Notes: a model not told the origin generated them from the letters alone. Counted from the stretch's first letter, positions 42,604-51,455 are shown. The stretch: 64,000 bases of DNA from Proteiniclasticum sp043951855 (GCF_043951855.1 NZ_JBINJW010000005.1:1-64000), one strand, 5' to 3'. Numbers and translations are program-made.

Positions 42604-43653
42604 ATGAAAAGAACAAAACTGAACAAGATCTTATCGATGCTGGTGGTTTCTACTGTAGCTTTCTCCATGCTTGCAGGATGCGCATCTGATCCAGAGACAC
42701 CTGATGCTGCAGAACCTGGTAACGGCGAAGTAACGGAAAACGACGAGGAGTACACTTTCAAGTTAGGATACGGCGGTGCGGTGACAAATGCGAGACATCT
42801 GGCTGCAGAACAGTTTGCGGAATATGTGAATGAAGAGACGGACGGACGTGTGACCATCGATCTTTATCCAACAGAAATGCTTGGAACAGACTCTGAAATG
42901 GCAGAGATGGCAAGTATGGGTAATCTGGACATGACCATCAACGCTGTGGGTGTCGTAGCGAACTATGAACCTAAGATCGCGATCTTCGAGCTTCCATTCC
43001 TCTTTTCATCCTATGAAAAGGTGGACCAGGTTCTAGACAGCGAATTCGGACAGGAGATTCTTGAAAGTCTTCCATCCAAGGGACTCAGAGGACTTGCATA
43101 CTGGGAAAACGGTATGAGACATGTTACAAACAGCAAGAAGCAGATTCTTCAGCCATCCGATCTGAATGGACTGAAAATCAGAACACCGGAAAACAACATG
43201 ACTCTTTCCATCTTCAATGCACTGGGTGCGAATCCATCACCACTTGCATTCTCTGAACTGTATCTGGCATTATCCCAGGGATCATTCGATGGACAGGAAA
43301 ACCCCATTGCAAACATACATGCTTCAAAGCTGTATGAAGTGCAGCCATACCTGACCATGTCAAATCATAAATATGAAGCACTGGTATTCCTTGTAAGTGA
43401 AGAAGTGTGGCAGACAATTCCTGCAGACATTCAGGAAGTCATTGCAGCAGGTGCTAAGGAATTCGGACAGGTTCACAGAGACATGGTAAGAAGTGATGAA
43501 GATAAGCTCATCGCGGAAATGGAAGCAGAAGGCTTGACCGTAGACAGACCTGACCTGGCAGCTTTCCAGGAAGCCACAAAAGAAGTATATGACGAATATG
43601 CAGAAATCTGGGGTCAGGAAGCAATTGATGAAATTGTAGAACGTGCAAAATAG
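42604..43653 (+). CDS. dctP: TRAP transporter substrate-binding protein DctP (1)
   Basis: A 349-residue exported binding protein; lipobox LAGC gives a lipoprotein (Cys about 22). DctP features include FKLGYGGAV at the mature N-terminus, MDMTINAVGV-like strand and the conserved Arg region LKIRTPENNM that contacts the substrate carboxylate. GGGGG precedes ATG 42604; upstream in-frame codons lack a ribosome site. The neighbours suggest a C4 or related sugar acid as ligand (inference). Confidence 0.92.
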   Translation: MKRTKLNKILSMLVVSTVAFSMLAGCASDPETPDAAEPGNGEVTENDEEYTFKLGYGGAVTNARHLAAEQFAEYVNEETDGRVTIDLYPTEMLGTDSEMAEMASMGNLDMTINAVGVVANYEPKIAIFELPFLFSSYEKVDQVLDSEFGQEILESLPSKGLRGLAYWENGMRHVTNSKKQILQPSDLNGLKIRTPENNMTLSIFNALGANPSPLAFSELYLALSQGSFDGQENPIANIHASKLYEVQPYLTMSNHKYEALVFLVSEEVWQTIPADIQEVIAAGAKEFGQVHRDMVRSDEDKLIAEMEAEGLTVDRPDLAAFQEATKEVYDEYAEIWGQEAIDEIVERAK

Positions 43654-43665
43654 ATAGATAAAAAT

Positions 43666-43693
43666 GTAGAGGAATTCAGGTGAATTCCTCTAC
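43666..43693 (+). other. Intercistronic hairpin between dctP and dctQ
   Basis: Perfect 13-bp stem (43666-43678/43681-43693) without a T tail, just before the dctQ ribosome site. It probably stabilises the dctP mRNA 3' end or attenuates transcription, so that the binding protein exceeds the permease. Confidence 0.65.
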
Positions 43694-43715
43694 GATTCAA
43701 TAGGAGGAAGAATTC

Positions 43716-44225
43716 ATGAGATTACTCTCAAAAATCAGCGATATTCTAGATTATGCCGCATCTACAGTAGCGGGGATCATAACTGTAGTTCTAACAACAA
43801 TCACCTTGGCAGGAGTCATTTACAGATTCGTTCTGGACAATCCCATTGTATGGGTATACGAGTTTACAGTGGTCTGCTTTGCCTGGATGATTTTCCTCGG
43901 TATGTCAATGGCATTTAAAAGAAAAGAGCAGATCTCATTGACATTCTTAAGCGATGCACTTCCTGAGGGTGCCAGAATCTGGCTAAGCAGAGTGATTCTT
44001 CTGGTGATCCTGGTTTTTCTTGTGATCAGTACCAAAGAAGGACTGGCAGTTTCAAAGAGCACCTGGTATCAGGTTTATAATACCGTGCCGATTTCGAAAG
44101 GACTGTTTTATGCTTCACTTCCTGTATCAGCGGTGATCAGCTTTGTACATATACTGGTGGAATTCCTGGAGACTTTTACAGGCTCAGAGAAAAAAGAAAC
44201 GGTTCAGTCCGGAGTGGAGGTATAG
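43716..44225 (+). CDS. dctQ: TRAP transporter small permease DctQ (1)
   Basis: A 169-residue protein with four membrane helices and the DctQ motif around VWVYEFTVVCFAWMIFLG. It links the binding protein to DctM. AGGAGGAAG precedes the ATG; dctM follows after one base. Confidence 0.92.
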   Translation: MRLLSKISDILDYAASTVAGIITVVLTTITLAGVIYRFVLDNPIVWVYEFTVVCFAWMIFLGMSMAFKRKEQISLTFLSDALPEGARIWLSRVILLVILVFLVISTKEGLAVSKSTWYQVYNTVPISKGLFYASLPVSAVISFVHILVEFLETFTGSEKKETVQSGVEV

Positions 44226-44226
44226 C

Positions 44227-45504
44227 ATGGAAATTGGAGTAGTACTATTAATTGTTTTCGCGGTCCTGATGATCATAGGCGTGCCCATCGCTGTATCCCT
44301 TGCTTTTTCGGCAATTGTAACAGTTTTTGTGACAGACTCATTTGCCATAACGGCCATCATTCATAGAATGATCGGAAGTACAAATTCCTATACGCTTTTG
44401 GCTATCCCGTTTTTCATACTGGCAGCGAAGCTGATGAATACGGGCAGTATCACAAAAAGAATTTTCAGAGCGGCAGCAGCCTGGGTAGGACACATTCCAG
44501 GAGGACTTGGACATGCCAATATCGTGGCATCCATCATCTTCTCCGGCATGAGCGGTTCTGCTGTGGCAGATGCCGGCGGACTGGGACAGGTGGAAATACA
44601 GGCCATGAAGGATGAAGGCTTTGACCCTGAATTTTCAGCGGCAGTCACAGCAGCCTCCGCAACTGTCGGACCCATCATACCACCAAGTGTACCCATGGTC
44701 GTGTATGGTATGATGGCTGAGGTTTCCGTAGGGGCACTCTTCATGGGTGGATTCATTCCAGGTCTCATATTAGGTCTTGCGACCATGATTCTTGTGTATA
44801 TCATCGCAAAGAAGAGAAACTATCCGAAACATGCTTTCAGCTTCAGGGAAGTGGTAGTTTCCACAAAGTCCGCATTTCTTTCTCTGCTGACCCCGGTCAT
44901 CATTATAGGCGGTATCTGGGGCGGAATCTTCAGTCCTACGGAAGCGGCGGTTGTAGCGGTGGGTTACTCGTTCATTCTAAGTGTCATAGTATATAGAGAA
45001 CTTACACTGAAGGATGTTTGGAAGGAAATGAAGCAGACTGCTGTGGATTCCGCGGCAATCCTGTTCATCATTGCAGGAGCTGCAGCTTTCTCATGGCTGG
45101 TGGCCATGACAGGTGTAACGAACAACCTTGCACAGTTCCTGACATCCATGACAGACAGTAAGGTTGTGATTCTGCTGATCCTCAACATCACATTCCTGAT
45201 TCTCGGTATGTTCATGGAAGCCCTGTCTGTACTGACCATAACGGTTCCTTTCCTCATTCCGCTGATGGGTGCATATAATATAGATCCGATACATCTTGGA
45301 GTTGTAATTGTCCTGAATCTGATGATCGGACTTGTCACTCCACCAGTAGGCACATCTCTCTTCATCTGCGCGAAACAGGCGAAGATATCCATAGAGAGTA
45401 TGTACAGAGCCATACTGCCGTTCCTGGTTCCTCTGATTATCGTGCTTTTCCTGATCACCTATGTGGAAGAGCTGGTACTGTTTCTACCAGGACTGCTTGG
45501 CTAG
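44227..45504 (+). CDS. dctM: TRAP transporter large permease DctM (1)
   Basis: A 425-residue Na+-driven permease with about 12 helices. DctM signatures: GVPIAVSLAFSAI, FSGMSGSAVADAGGLG (~105-120), ATVGPIIPPSVPMVVYG and GLVTPPVGTSLF. The ATG at 44227 has GGAGG ahead. Confidence 0.94.
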   Translation: MEIGVVLLIVFAVLMIIGVPIAVSLAFSAIVTVFVTDSFAITAIIHRMIGSTNSYTLLAIPFFILAAKLMNTGSITKRIFRAAAAWVGHIPGGLGHANIVASIIFSGMSGSAVADAGGLGQVEIQAMKDEGFDPEFSAAVTAASATVGPIIPPSVPMVVYGMMAEVSVGALFMGGFIPGLILGLATMILVYIIAKKRNYPKHAFSFREVVVSTKSAFLSLLTPVIIIGGIWGGIFSPTEAAVVAVGYSFILSVIVYRELTLKDVWKEMKQTAVDSAAILFIIAGAAAFSWLVAMTGVTNNLAQFLTSMTDSKVVILLILNITFLILGMFMEALSVLTITVPFLIPLMGAYNIDPIHLGVVIVLNLMIGLVTPPVGTSLFICAKQAKISIESMYRAILPFLVPLIIVLFLITYVEELVLFLPGLLG

Positions 45505-45582
45505 GATCAGGAATCGGAAACTGACTGAAACCATAGAAAACATACTTCTGAAGTGCTGACTTCAAGGAATCGGAGGACTGCT

Positions 45583-46455
45583 ATGAATTTATATCTGCCA
45601 GAAAAAGGAGATGCGGAAGCACTTGATCGCATTCATCATTATATGGGGAGTTTCAGTGAAACAGAGCATAAGATCGCCGAGTATATTCTGCTGCACTCCG
45701 CTGAAGTGGAAAATATGACTGCAAGCAATCTGGCCACTTCCAGTGGCGTCAGTGCAGCATCTGTGGTCCGGTTCTGTAAAACCATCGGATTCAAGGGGTT
45801 CAATGAACTGAAATACTATCTGAAGAACATGGCGCCGAAAAAATACAGCCTGGAAGAGGATATCACACGTTTTGATGACTTGAAGGCCATTAAAGAGAAG
45901 TTTACGAAAATCAATCAGAATGTCATCGAAGAAACCATGCAGATGCTGGATCTCAAAGCACTGGATAGAGCCATTGACAGCATCATTGGGGCGAAAAGAA
46001 TCCTCATTGCAGGGGAAGGCGGTTCAGGTTCCATCTGTGTCAGTGCCTATAATCTGTTTCTTCAGCTGGGGCTTCCCTGCATGGTGGAGACCGATGCCTT
46101 CCTGCAGATCATGGCAGCGACGCACCTTGAAAAGGGAGATGTGCTTCTGGCGATCATCCACAGTGGGAGAACAATCAATACCATTGATTCGATCAGGGCT
46201 GCAAAGGAAAACGGAGCGACCGTCATCGGAATTGTAGGTCATGAGAAGTCACCTCTGGCCTCCTTATCGGATATTGTCATCTATTCCACCACAAGAGACA
46301 CACTGACACTCAGCGATGTGCCTTCGGCAAGAATCAGTGAGCTCAGTATCATCGGGGTGCTGCAGCTGGGGATCTTATCGCGGGACTATCGGAAGTATTC
46401 CAGAAAAAATGAGAAATCGAAAAAAGTGTATAAACTGAAACGCGTTAATTATTAA
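45583..46455 (+). CDS. RpiR/MurR family transcriptional regulator 2
   Basis: A 290-residue paralogue of the regulator at 41225: HTH_6 (SETEHKIAEYILLHS ... SAASVVRFCKTIGFKG) and SIS domain (AGEGGSGSICVSAYNLF). GGAGG precedes ATG 45583. It lies between the TRAP permease and transketolase genes, probably in the same transcript. Confidence 0.9.
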   Translation: MNLYLPEKGDAEALDRIHHYMGSFSETEHKIAEYILLHSAEVENMTASNLATSSGVSAASVVRFCKTIGFKGFNELKYYLKNMAPKKYSLEEDITRFDDLKAIKEKFTKINQNVIEETMQMLDLKALDRAIDSIIGAKRILIAGEGGSGSICVSAYNLFLQLGLPCMVETDAFLQIMAATHLEKGDVLLAIIHSGRTINTIDSIRAAKENGATVIGIVGHEKSPLASLSDIVIYSTTRDTLTLSDVPSARISELSIIGVLQLGILSRDYRKYSRKNEKSKKVYKLKRVNY

Positions 46456-46489
46456 ATCTGAAACAGAAGAAATTCAGGAGGGAAAAATC

Positions 46490-47323
46490 ATGAACAATAT
46501 CAGTATCGCTGAGCTTAAAGAGAAAGCCAAAGAGTTGAGAAAAACAACTCTTACCATGATATACACTGCGCAGTCCGGTCATCCAGGTGGATCACTGTCT
46601 GCGGCAGATCTTATGACAGCATTGTATTTCAAGGAGATGAACATCAAACCGGAAGATCCCGCCTGGCCGGACAGAGATCGTTTTGTGCTTTCCAAAGGCC
46701 ATGTGTGTCCGATACAGTACAGTGCATTGGCACACAAAGGATTTTTCCCCTATGAAGAAATCTATACACTGAGAAAGCACGGGTCCATTCTGCAGGGACA
46801 TCCTGACATGAAGAAGACACCTGGGATCGATATCTCCACCGGCTCATTGGGTCAGGGGCTCTCGGCAGGTGTAGGCATGGCTCTGGCAGCGAAAATGGAT
46901 CAGAAGGGATATAGAACGTTTGTCATGGTGGGTGACGGTGAATGCCAGGAAGGACAGATCTGGGAAGCGGCCCAGACTGCTGTGAAATATGAACTGGATA
47001 ATCTGATCGTCTTTGTGGACGACAACAGACTGCAGTGTGACGGGGTCTGTGAAGATGTCATGCCGACATTGGACCTTGAGAAGAAATTCGAAGCCTTCGG
47101 GTTTGACACCATGCGGATTGACGGACACATCATGGAAGACATTGTGGATGCACTGGATAAAGTAAGAGATGAGAAAAACGGAAAGCCGAAGTGCATTGTC
47201 CTGAATACCATCAAAGGAAGAGGGGTCTCTTTCATGGAGGATGTAGTGGGATGGCATGGAAAAGCACCGAACAAAGAGCAGTATGAAGATGCGCTCAGGG
47301 AAATTGAAGGAGGGCTCAAATAA
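46490..47323 (+). CDS. Transketolase, N-terminal subunit
   Basis: A 277-residue TPP-binding half of a split transketolase: GHPGGSLSAADLM (~28), GSLGQGLSAGVG and the TPP motif GDGECQEGQIWEAAQ ... DDNRLQCDG. Split enzymes such as apulose-4-phosphate transketolase (AptA) occur in sugar catabolic clusters. AGGAGGG precedes the ATG. Its stop overlaps the next start (TAATG). Confidence 0.93.
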   Translation: MNNISIAELKEKAKELRKTTLTMIYTAQSGHPGGSLSAADLMTALYFKEMNIKPEDPAWPDRDRFVLSKGHVCPIQYSALAHKGFFPYEEIYTLRKHGSILQGHPDMKKTPGIDISTGSLGQGLSAGVGMALAAKMDQKGYRTFVMVGDGECQEGQIWEAAQTAVKYELDNLIVFVDDNRLQCDGVCEDVMPTLDLEKKFEAFGFDTMRIDGHIMEDIVDALDKVRDEKNGKPKCIVLNTIKGRGVSFMEDVVGWHGKAPNKEQYEDALREIEGGLK

Positions 47324-48258
47324 TGGAAGTCAAGAAAAGAGCTACAAGAGAAGCTTTCGGTGAAGAAATCCTGAAGCTGGGTAAAACAGATAAAAACATC
47401 TGTGTCATTGATGCGGATATCGGTAACTCCTGCAAGACCACGGCTTTCGCCAAAGAGCTTCCTGCTCAGCATGTGAATGTGGGGATCGCAGAGCAGAATG
47501 CGGCAGGCTTAGCCGCCGGACTTGCAACAACAGGGAAGATTCCGTTCATCACCACCTACGCGGTCTTCGGATCTCTGAGAATGGCGGAGCAGATCAGGCA
47601 GACCATCTGTTATCCGAACCTGAATGTCAAGATCGCCTGTTCTCATGGAGGACTTACACCTGCCAATGATGGTGCGAGTCATCAGAGCATAGAGGACATG
47701 GGCGTACTTCGCACATTCCCTAATATGACGGTGGTCATGGGAGCGGATTTCAACTCCACAAAGAAACTGGTGGAACAGGCTTATAAAATGTATGGTCCCG
47801 TATATCTGAGATTCACAAGAGATGCCATTCCAGTGATTTATGATGAAAACGAGACTTTCGAGATCGGAAAAGCGAAGAAGCTCAGTGAAGGAGAAGATGT
47901 GGTCATCATCGCCAACGGTGATACGGTGCATCTTGCCATGGAAGCAGTGAAGAAGCTTGGTGAAGAAGGCATAACAGCAAAACTGTTTGACATGCATACA
48001 ATAAAGCCCATTGATCGCGATGCGATCCTTGAAAGCATCAAAGTGGGGAGAATCGTCACGGTGGAAGATCACAACATCATCAACGGTCTGGGCAGTGCGG
48101 TTTCAGAGGTTGTAGCGGAAGAAGGCGGTGCGAAGGTCAGAAGAATCGGCGTCATGGATCAGTTCGGACAGTCCGCACCTTATGAAGTGCTTTTAGAAAT
48201 CAATGGAATCACAGTGGAGAATATTGTTGCCAAAGCGAAAGAACTAATCGGTGCATAA
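47323..48258 (+). CDS. Transketolase, C-terminal subunit
   Basis: A 311-residue pyrimidine-binding and C-terminal half: VGIAEQNAAGLAAGLA (catalytic Glu), YAVFGSLRMAEQIRQ and SHGGLTPANDGASHQ. It forms the active enzyme with the preceding subunit and would transfer a C2 ketol unit. Whether the substrate is a housekeeping pentose phosphate or a special ketose phosphate is unknown; the location favours the latter. Confidence 0.93.
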   Translation: MEVKKRATREAFGEEILKLGKTDKNICVIDADIGNSCKTTAFAKELPAQHVNVGIAEQNAAGLAAGLATTGKIPFITTYAVFGSLRMAEQIRQTICYPNLNVKIACSHGGLTPANDGASHQSIEDMGVLRTFPNMTVVMGADFNSTKKLVEQAYKMYGPVYLRFTRDAIPVIYDENETFEIGKAKKLSEGEDVVIIANGDTVHLAMEAVKKLGEEGITAKLFDMHTIKPIDRDAILESIKVGRIVTVEDHNIINGLGSAVSEVVAEEGGAKVRRIGVMDQFGQSAPYEVLLEINGITVENIVAKAKELIGA

Positions 48259-48271
48259 GGAGTAGAGAGAT

Positions 48272-49030
48272 ATGATGGATTTAAACAATAGAGTTGCGAT
48301 CGTAACAGGCAGCGGCTCACAAAGAGGAATCGGCAGAGAAATTGCGGGGACACTATCTTCCTTAGGTGCTTCCGTGGTCATTGCAGATATGTTTCAGGAA
48401 GGTGTAGACAGCGTGGTGAAGGAAATTCAGGACGCAGGTGGAAAAGCCCTTGGCCTGGTGCTTGATGTGACCAGCGAAGCATCGGTGGACCAGCTGGTGT
48501 CAAAGACCCTGGCGGAGTTCGGAAGAATCGATATTCTGGTGAATAATGCAGGCATATCACAGAAAGTCACTGTGGAAGATATGACACTGGATGACATGAA
48601 GAGAATCTTCAATGTGAACATGTTCGGACTGTTTCTCATCTCAAAGGCGGTTCTGAAGCCTATGAAGGAGCAGGGATATGGCAGAATCATCAGTCTGTCC
48701 TCCGTTTCCGGTAAAAGAGGCGGCGGTGTATTCGGTGGGGCTCATTATTCCGCATCCAAGGCGGCGGTGCTGGGTTTCTCGAAAAATCTTGCCAGAGAAG
48801 TGGCAAAGGATGGCATCACAGTGAACTGTGTGGCTCCAGGCCTTGTCAACACAGACATCTGGAAGTCCATGCCTGAAGAGATCGCAAAAACTGTCATTGA
48901 CAGCATTCCCATGGGAAGACCTGGAGAAACCAAGGAAATCGCATCAACCATCGCATTCCTTGCATCAGAAGAGGCTTCCTACATCACAGGTGAGGACATC
49001 GACATCAATGGTGGTTCTCATATGGACTAG
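48272..49030 (+). CDS. Short-chain dehydrogenase/reductase
   Basis: A 252-residue classical SDR: TGSGSQRGIGREIA cofactor motif, NNAG, catalytic Ser (SLSSVSG) and YSASKAA (Tyr/Lys), then GEDIDINGGSHMD at the end. It probably oxidises a polyol or sugar acid in the island's pathway (inference). AAGGAGTAGAG precedes the ATG; last gene of the operon. Confidence 0.9.
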   Translation: MMDLNNRVAIVTGSGSQRGIGREIAGTLSSLGASVVIADMFQEGVDSVVKEIQDAGGKALGLVLDVTSEASVDQLVSKTLAEFGRIDILVNNAGISQKVTVEDMTLDDMKRIFNVNMFGLFLISKAVLKPMKEQGYGRIISLSSVSGKRGGGVFGGAHYSASKAAVLGFSKNLAREVAKDGITVNCVAPGLVNTDIWKSMPEEIAKTVIDSIPMGRPGETKEIASTIAFLASEEASYITGEDIDINGGSHMD

Positions 49031-49055
49031 TTTCAGTCCTTTAAACTGAATTTCT

Positions 49056-49092
49056 GTGCAGACTTTCCGTGAGGAGAAGGTCTGCACTTTTT
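49056..49092 (+). terminator. Terminator of sugar-acid operon
   Basis: GTGCAGAC/GTCTGCAC stem with inner TCC/GGA pairing and TTTTT tail. Confidence 0.85.
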
Positions 49093-49223
49093 CATTGCAG
49101 CTCTTTCAGTTTCATAGAGGGTCAGTAGAGAAAAGAGCCGGCAGAGATCAATGTGAAGCATAGTGTTTTTTATGTTACTGTTATAATTATATATAGAATA
49201 AAGCGAAAAGATGGGAGGTGCTT

Positions 49224-49466
49224 ATGAAAAAGAAATCAGTATTCTATTTTTTTCTCGGATTTGCGACTTCTATCCTGATTGTTCCTATGCTTGAGAAATC
49301 AGATCATCCTGCAATAGAAGCCATGAGAACATTCATTTCTGGAGATCCGGTTATTCTGGTGATTCTGCTTATCCTGGTACTTGTTTCCGTGCGACTCATC
49401 ACTGAGAGCGGATTTCTGAAAAGAAGAAAGACTGATGAAGCAGATGAAGAATCGAAGCATGAGTAG
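49224..49466 (+). CDS. Small two-helix membrane protein
   Basis: An 80-residue protein with hydrophobic segments at ~6-20 (VFYFFLGFATSILIVPML) and ~43-60 (VILVILLILVLVSVRLI), then a charged tail rich in Lys and Glu. GGGAGGTG precedes ATG 49224. Family unrecognised. Confidence 0.6.
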   Translation: MKKKSVFYFFLGFATSILIVPMLEKSDHPAIEAMRTFISGDPVILVILLILVLVSVRLITESGFLKRRKTDEADEESKHE

Positions 49467-49484
49467 AATGGCGAAGGATCCTAC

Positions 49485-49539
49485 TTGACTACTAAAATAT
49501 TGTGTAGTAAAATTAATTATAGTAAAAAATATTTTAGTA
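49485..49539 (+). promoter_or_regulatory. Promoter and operator array of HTH gene
   Basis: TTGACT (49485-49490), 17-bp spacer, TAAAAT (49508-49513). TACTAAAATATT (49490-49501) and its exact complement AATATTTTAGTA (49528-49539) flank two more TAGTA copies. Likely autoregulatory sites. Confidence 0.6.
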
Positions 49540-49558
49540 TTCAGGAGGCAAAAGCAAG

Positions 49559-50092
49559 ATGCAGTACATGGATGTGTTTCTTCAGAAGTTCGGTATAACA
49601 AGATATGATGTCCACAAAAGGACAGGAATCTCACAGCAGACCTTATCCAGTGCCAATAAAAAAGACCCGGAGTCCTATTCCGGGAAGATCCTCACCGCAC
49701 TTTCCCAGGCGACAGGTATCTCTCCAGGAGATGTGCTGGATGCATTGATCCGGATCAGAAACAAGGATGAAGTGTTCATCGTAAGAAACTGGGAGGAGCT
49801 GAAGATTGCACTGGAGGCGAAAAAACCGGAGTTTCATGTCATTGGAGAGTTCAGTGAAATCATGAAAGAAGTGCGGTCAGGCCAGCTCTCTGATACGGCA
49901 AGGCTAGGAACAGAGCTTGGAAGCGGGGGAACCGTGGGGCTTATAGAGTCTCTCTACTATTTTGTTCACCGTCAGCTCAGCGGCGGAAACAAGGAAGAAG
50001 AAAAGATCAAGGACAGAGTCAGTAAGCTCTATCATATCATTCTGCTGGATGAAAATACTGTGACTTTGAGACTGAGGTCTCTAAGCTACTAG
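49559..50092 (+). CDS. HTH (XRE-like) regulator with unknown C-terminal domain
   Basis: 177 residues. The N-terminal ~55 residues form a helix-turn-helix (FGITRYDVHKRTGISQQTLSSANKK, then SGKILTALSQATGISPGDVLD). Residues ~75-177 are an unrecognised domain containing GTELGSGGTVGLIESLYYFV. AGGAGG precedes the ATG. An inverted-repeat array covers its promoter, suggesting autoregulation. A terminator follows at 50103. Confidence 0.7.
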   Translation: MQYMDVFLQKFGITRYDVHKRTGISQQTLSSANKKDPESYSGKILTALSQATGISPGDVLDALIRIRNKDEVFIVRNWEELKIALEAKKPEFHVIGEFSEIMKEVRSGQLSDTARLGTELGSGGTVGLIESLYYFVHRQLSGGNKEEEKIKDRVSKLYHIILLDENTVTLRLRSLSY

Positions 50093-50102
50093 AAAGTTCT
50101 GG

Positions 50103-50129
50103 AAGAGGAGGGAAACCTTCTCTTTTTTG
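50103..50129 (+). terminator. Terminator after HTH gene
   Basis: AAGAGGAGG/CCTTCTCTT stem, GAAA loop, T tail. Confidence 0.8.
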
Positions 50130-50267
50130 CTGCATTGATTTTCTGATGGGTAAAGGAGAATGACAGAAGACAGATCGGAATAATTTTATGAATAATTGAA
50201 CTCTTTTCTGCATAATTCCTGACTGCTTTTCCATAATAGAGGTATCAAAGGAAAAGGAGGAAAAAAT

Positions 50268-50621
50268 ATGAAAACAAGGAAAAAGAAAAGGGGGTTTACA
50301 CTGGTTGAGCTTCTCATCGTCATTGCCATCTCTGGTGTGCTCATGGCCATGTCTGCACCAAAGTATAAGGGGATTGTGGAGAAGGCTGACGAAATGGAGC
50401 AGCGTGCACATGTAAGAGAAGCGCTGAATTACATCGACATCTATAATCTGGATGCGGAAACAGACATTGAAGATACTGAACTCTTTAGCGGAGTAAGCGG
50501 TCTTGGACAGGATTTTGATGATGTGCGTGTCAAAGTCGATGCGGATTATAAGAAGTGCACCATCGGTAATCTCAGGCTCTTTGCTGAAGGAAAAGGGATC
50601 ACCATTCCTGAAACACCGTAG
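50268..50621 (+). CDS. Type IV pilin-like protein (class III signal/N-methylation motif)
   Basis: A 117-residue prepilin: short basic leader KTRKKKRG, cleavage before F10 in GFTLVELLIVIAI, with Glu at +5, and a single hydrophobic helix, then an acidic globular tail (~40-117). AAGGAGG precedes the ATG. The prepilin peptidase gene lies 13 bp downstream; no pilus ATPase or platform gene is nearby, so this is an orphan pilin or pseudopilin. Confidence 0.88.
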   Translation: MKTRKKKRGFTLVELLIVIAISGVLMAMSAPKYKGIVEKADEMEQRAHVREALNYIDIYNLDAETDIEDTELFSGVSGLGQDFDDVRVKVDADYKKCTIGNLRLFAEGKGITIPETP

Positions 50622-50634
50622 CGGGGAAGGATAA

Positions 50635-51183
50635 ATGCAGATCACAGGCAGCATTCTATTTCCGCTCTTATCCTGCCTCATAGGGACTCGTATCCTTCGG
50701 GATACGGTAAAAATCAGAATTCAGCTCCTATTGCCATTTGCGCTGATCCTGACAGGAAGCTCCATCTATTTTTCGTTTTCCACTGCAGAGATTCTCTTCT
50801 ACTCCGCCTTTCTGGTGGGTGTCATCACGGATGCCCACAGCGGAGAAGTCTATGATTGTTCTCTCTACGTCATGGCGCCTTTCGCGCTTTATCTTTTTTA
50901 CGGGACAAGAAGCTACATTGCCGCCATCTTCATGCTTCTTATTCCACTATATAAAGGAAACAAAAAGCTTCAGTTCTATTTTGGGGAGGGGGATCTGTGG
51001 ATCCTTCTCTTCATTTCCATGGCCTATGGACGGAATGTGTTCTACACGCTGTTTTACGCTTCCGGTCTTGGTCTTCTGTTCTCTCTTGTCAGAAAGAAAA
51101 AAGAAGTCTACTTTCTTCCTTTTCTGTTCTTAGGTTTACTGATTTCTCAGGTGGAAAAAATCAATAACATCTTCGGTATTTAG
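50635..51183 (+). CDS. Minimal prepilin peptidase (A24, GxGD protease)
   Basis: A 182-residue membrane aspartic protease with about six helices. Catalytic Asp candidates are D66 (ITDAHSGEVYD) and D120 (FGEGDLW, the GxGD motif). The N-terminal methyltransferase domain of PilD is absent, as in short archaeal-like or TadV-like enzymes. It should cleave the pilin encoded just upstream. AAGGATAA precedes the ATG weakly. Confidence 0.8.
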   Translation: MQITGSILFPLLSCLIGTRILRDTVKIRIQLLLPFALILTGSSIYFSFSTAEILFYSAFLVGVITDAHSGEVYDCSLYVMAPFALYLFYGTRSYIAAIFMLLIPLYKGNKKLQFYFGEGDLWILLFISMAYGRNVFYTLFYASGLGLLFSLVRKKKEVYFLPFLFLGLLISQVEKINNIFGI

Positions 51184-51256
51184 ATGCGGATTGTTAAGTT
51201 GTGAAGGTTATCTTTTATCAAGATGTGAAGAATAACACAATTCCTGCAAAATGCGT

Positions 51257-51285
51257 TTGACAAGAGGGGTTCGGATAACTATAAT
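51257..51285 (+). promoter_or_regulatory. Promoter of guaBA
   Basis: TTGACA (51257-51262), 17-bp spacer, TATAAT (51280-51285). Confidence 0.85.
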
Positions 51286-51307
51286 TAGATTTAATTTAAA
51301 AATAACA

Positions 51308-51437
51308 GTTACTCGTATAAGCCTCTGATATGGGGGGGCGTTTCTACCGGAAGCCAATGCAATTTCCGCCTATGAGTGACAAGGTGCTCTTTTTAGCATA
51401 CCCTTGTCACGCATGTGATTTCGGGTATGTTTTTTTA
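51308..51437 (+). promoter_or_regulatory. Guanine-type purine riboswitch with terminator
   Basis: Aptamer: P1 GTTACTC/GAGTGAC (51308-51314/51374-51380), J1/2 GTATAA, L2 TGATATG, J2/3 GTTTCTACC and J3/1 CCTAT, whose C marks guanine rather than adenine. Expression platform: GTGACAAGG/CCTTGTCAC (51376-51384/51402-51410) is the antiterminator. CATACCC/GGGTATG (51397-51403/51423-51429) plus T7 is the terminator. Guanine should switch guaBA off. Confidence 0.9.
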
Positions 51438-51455
51438 TTAGAAGGAGGACAAAAA

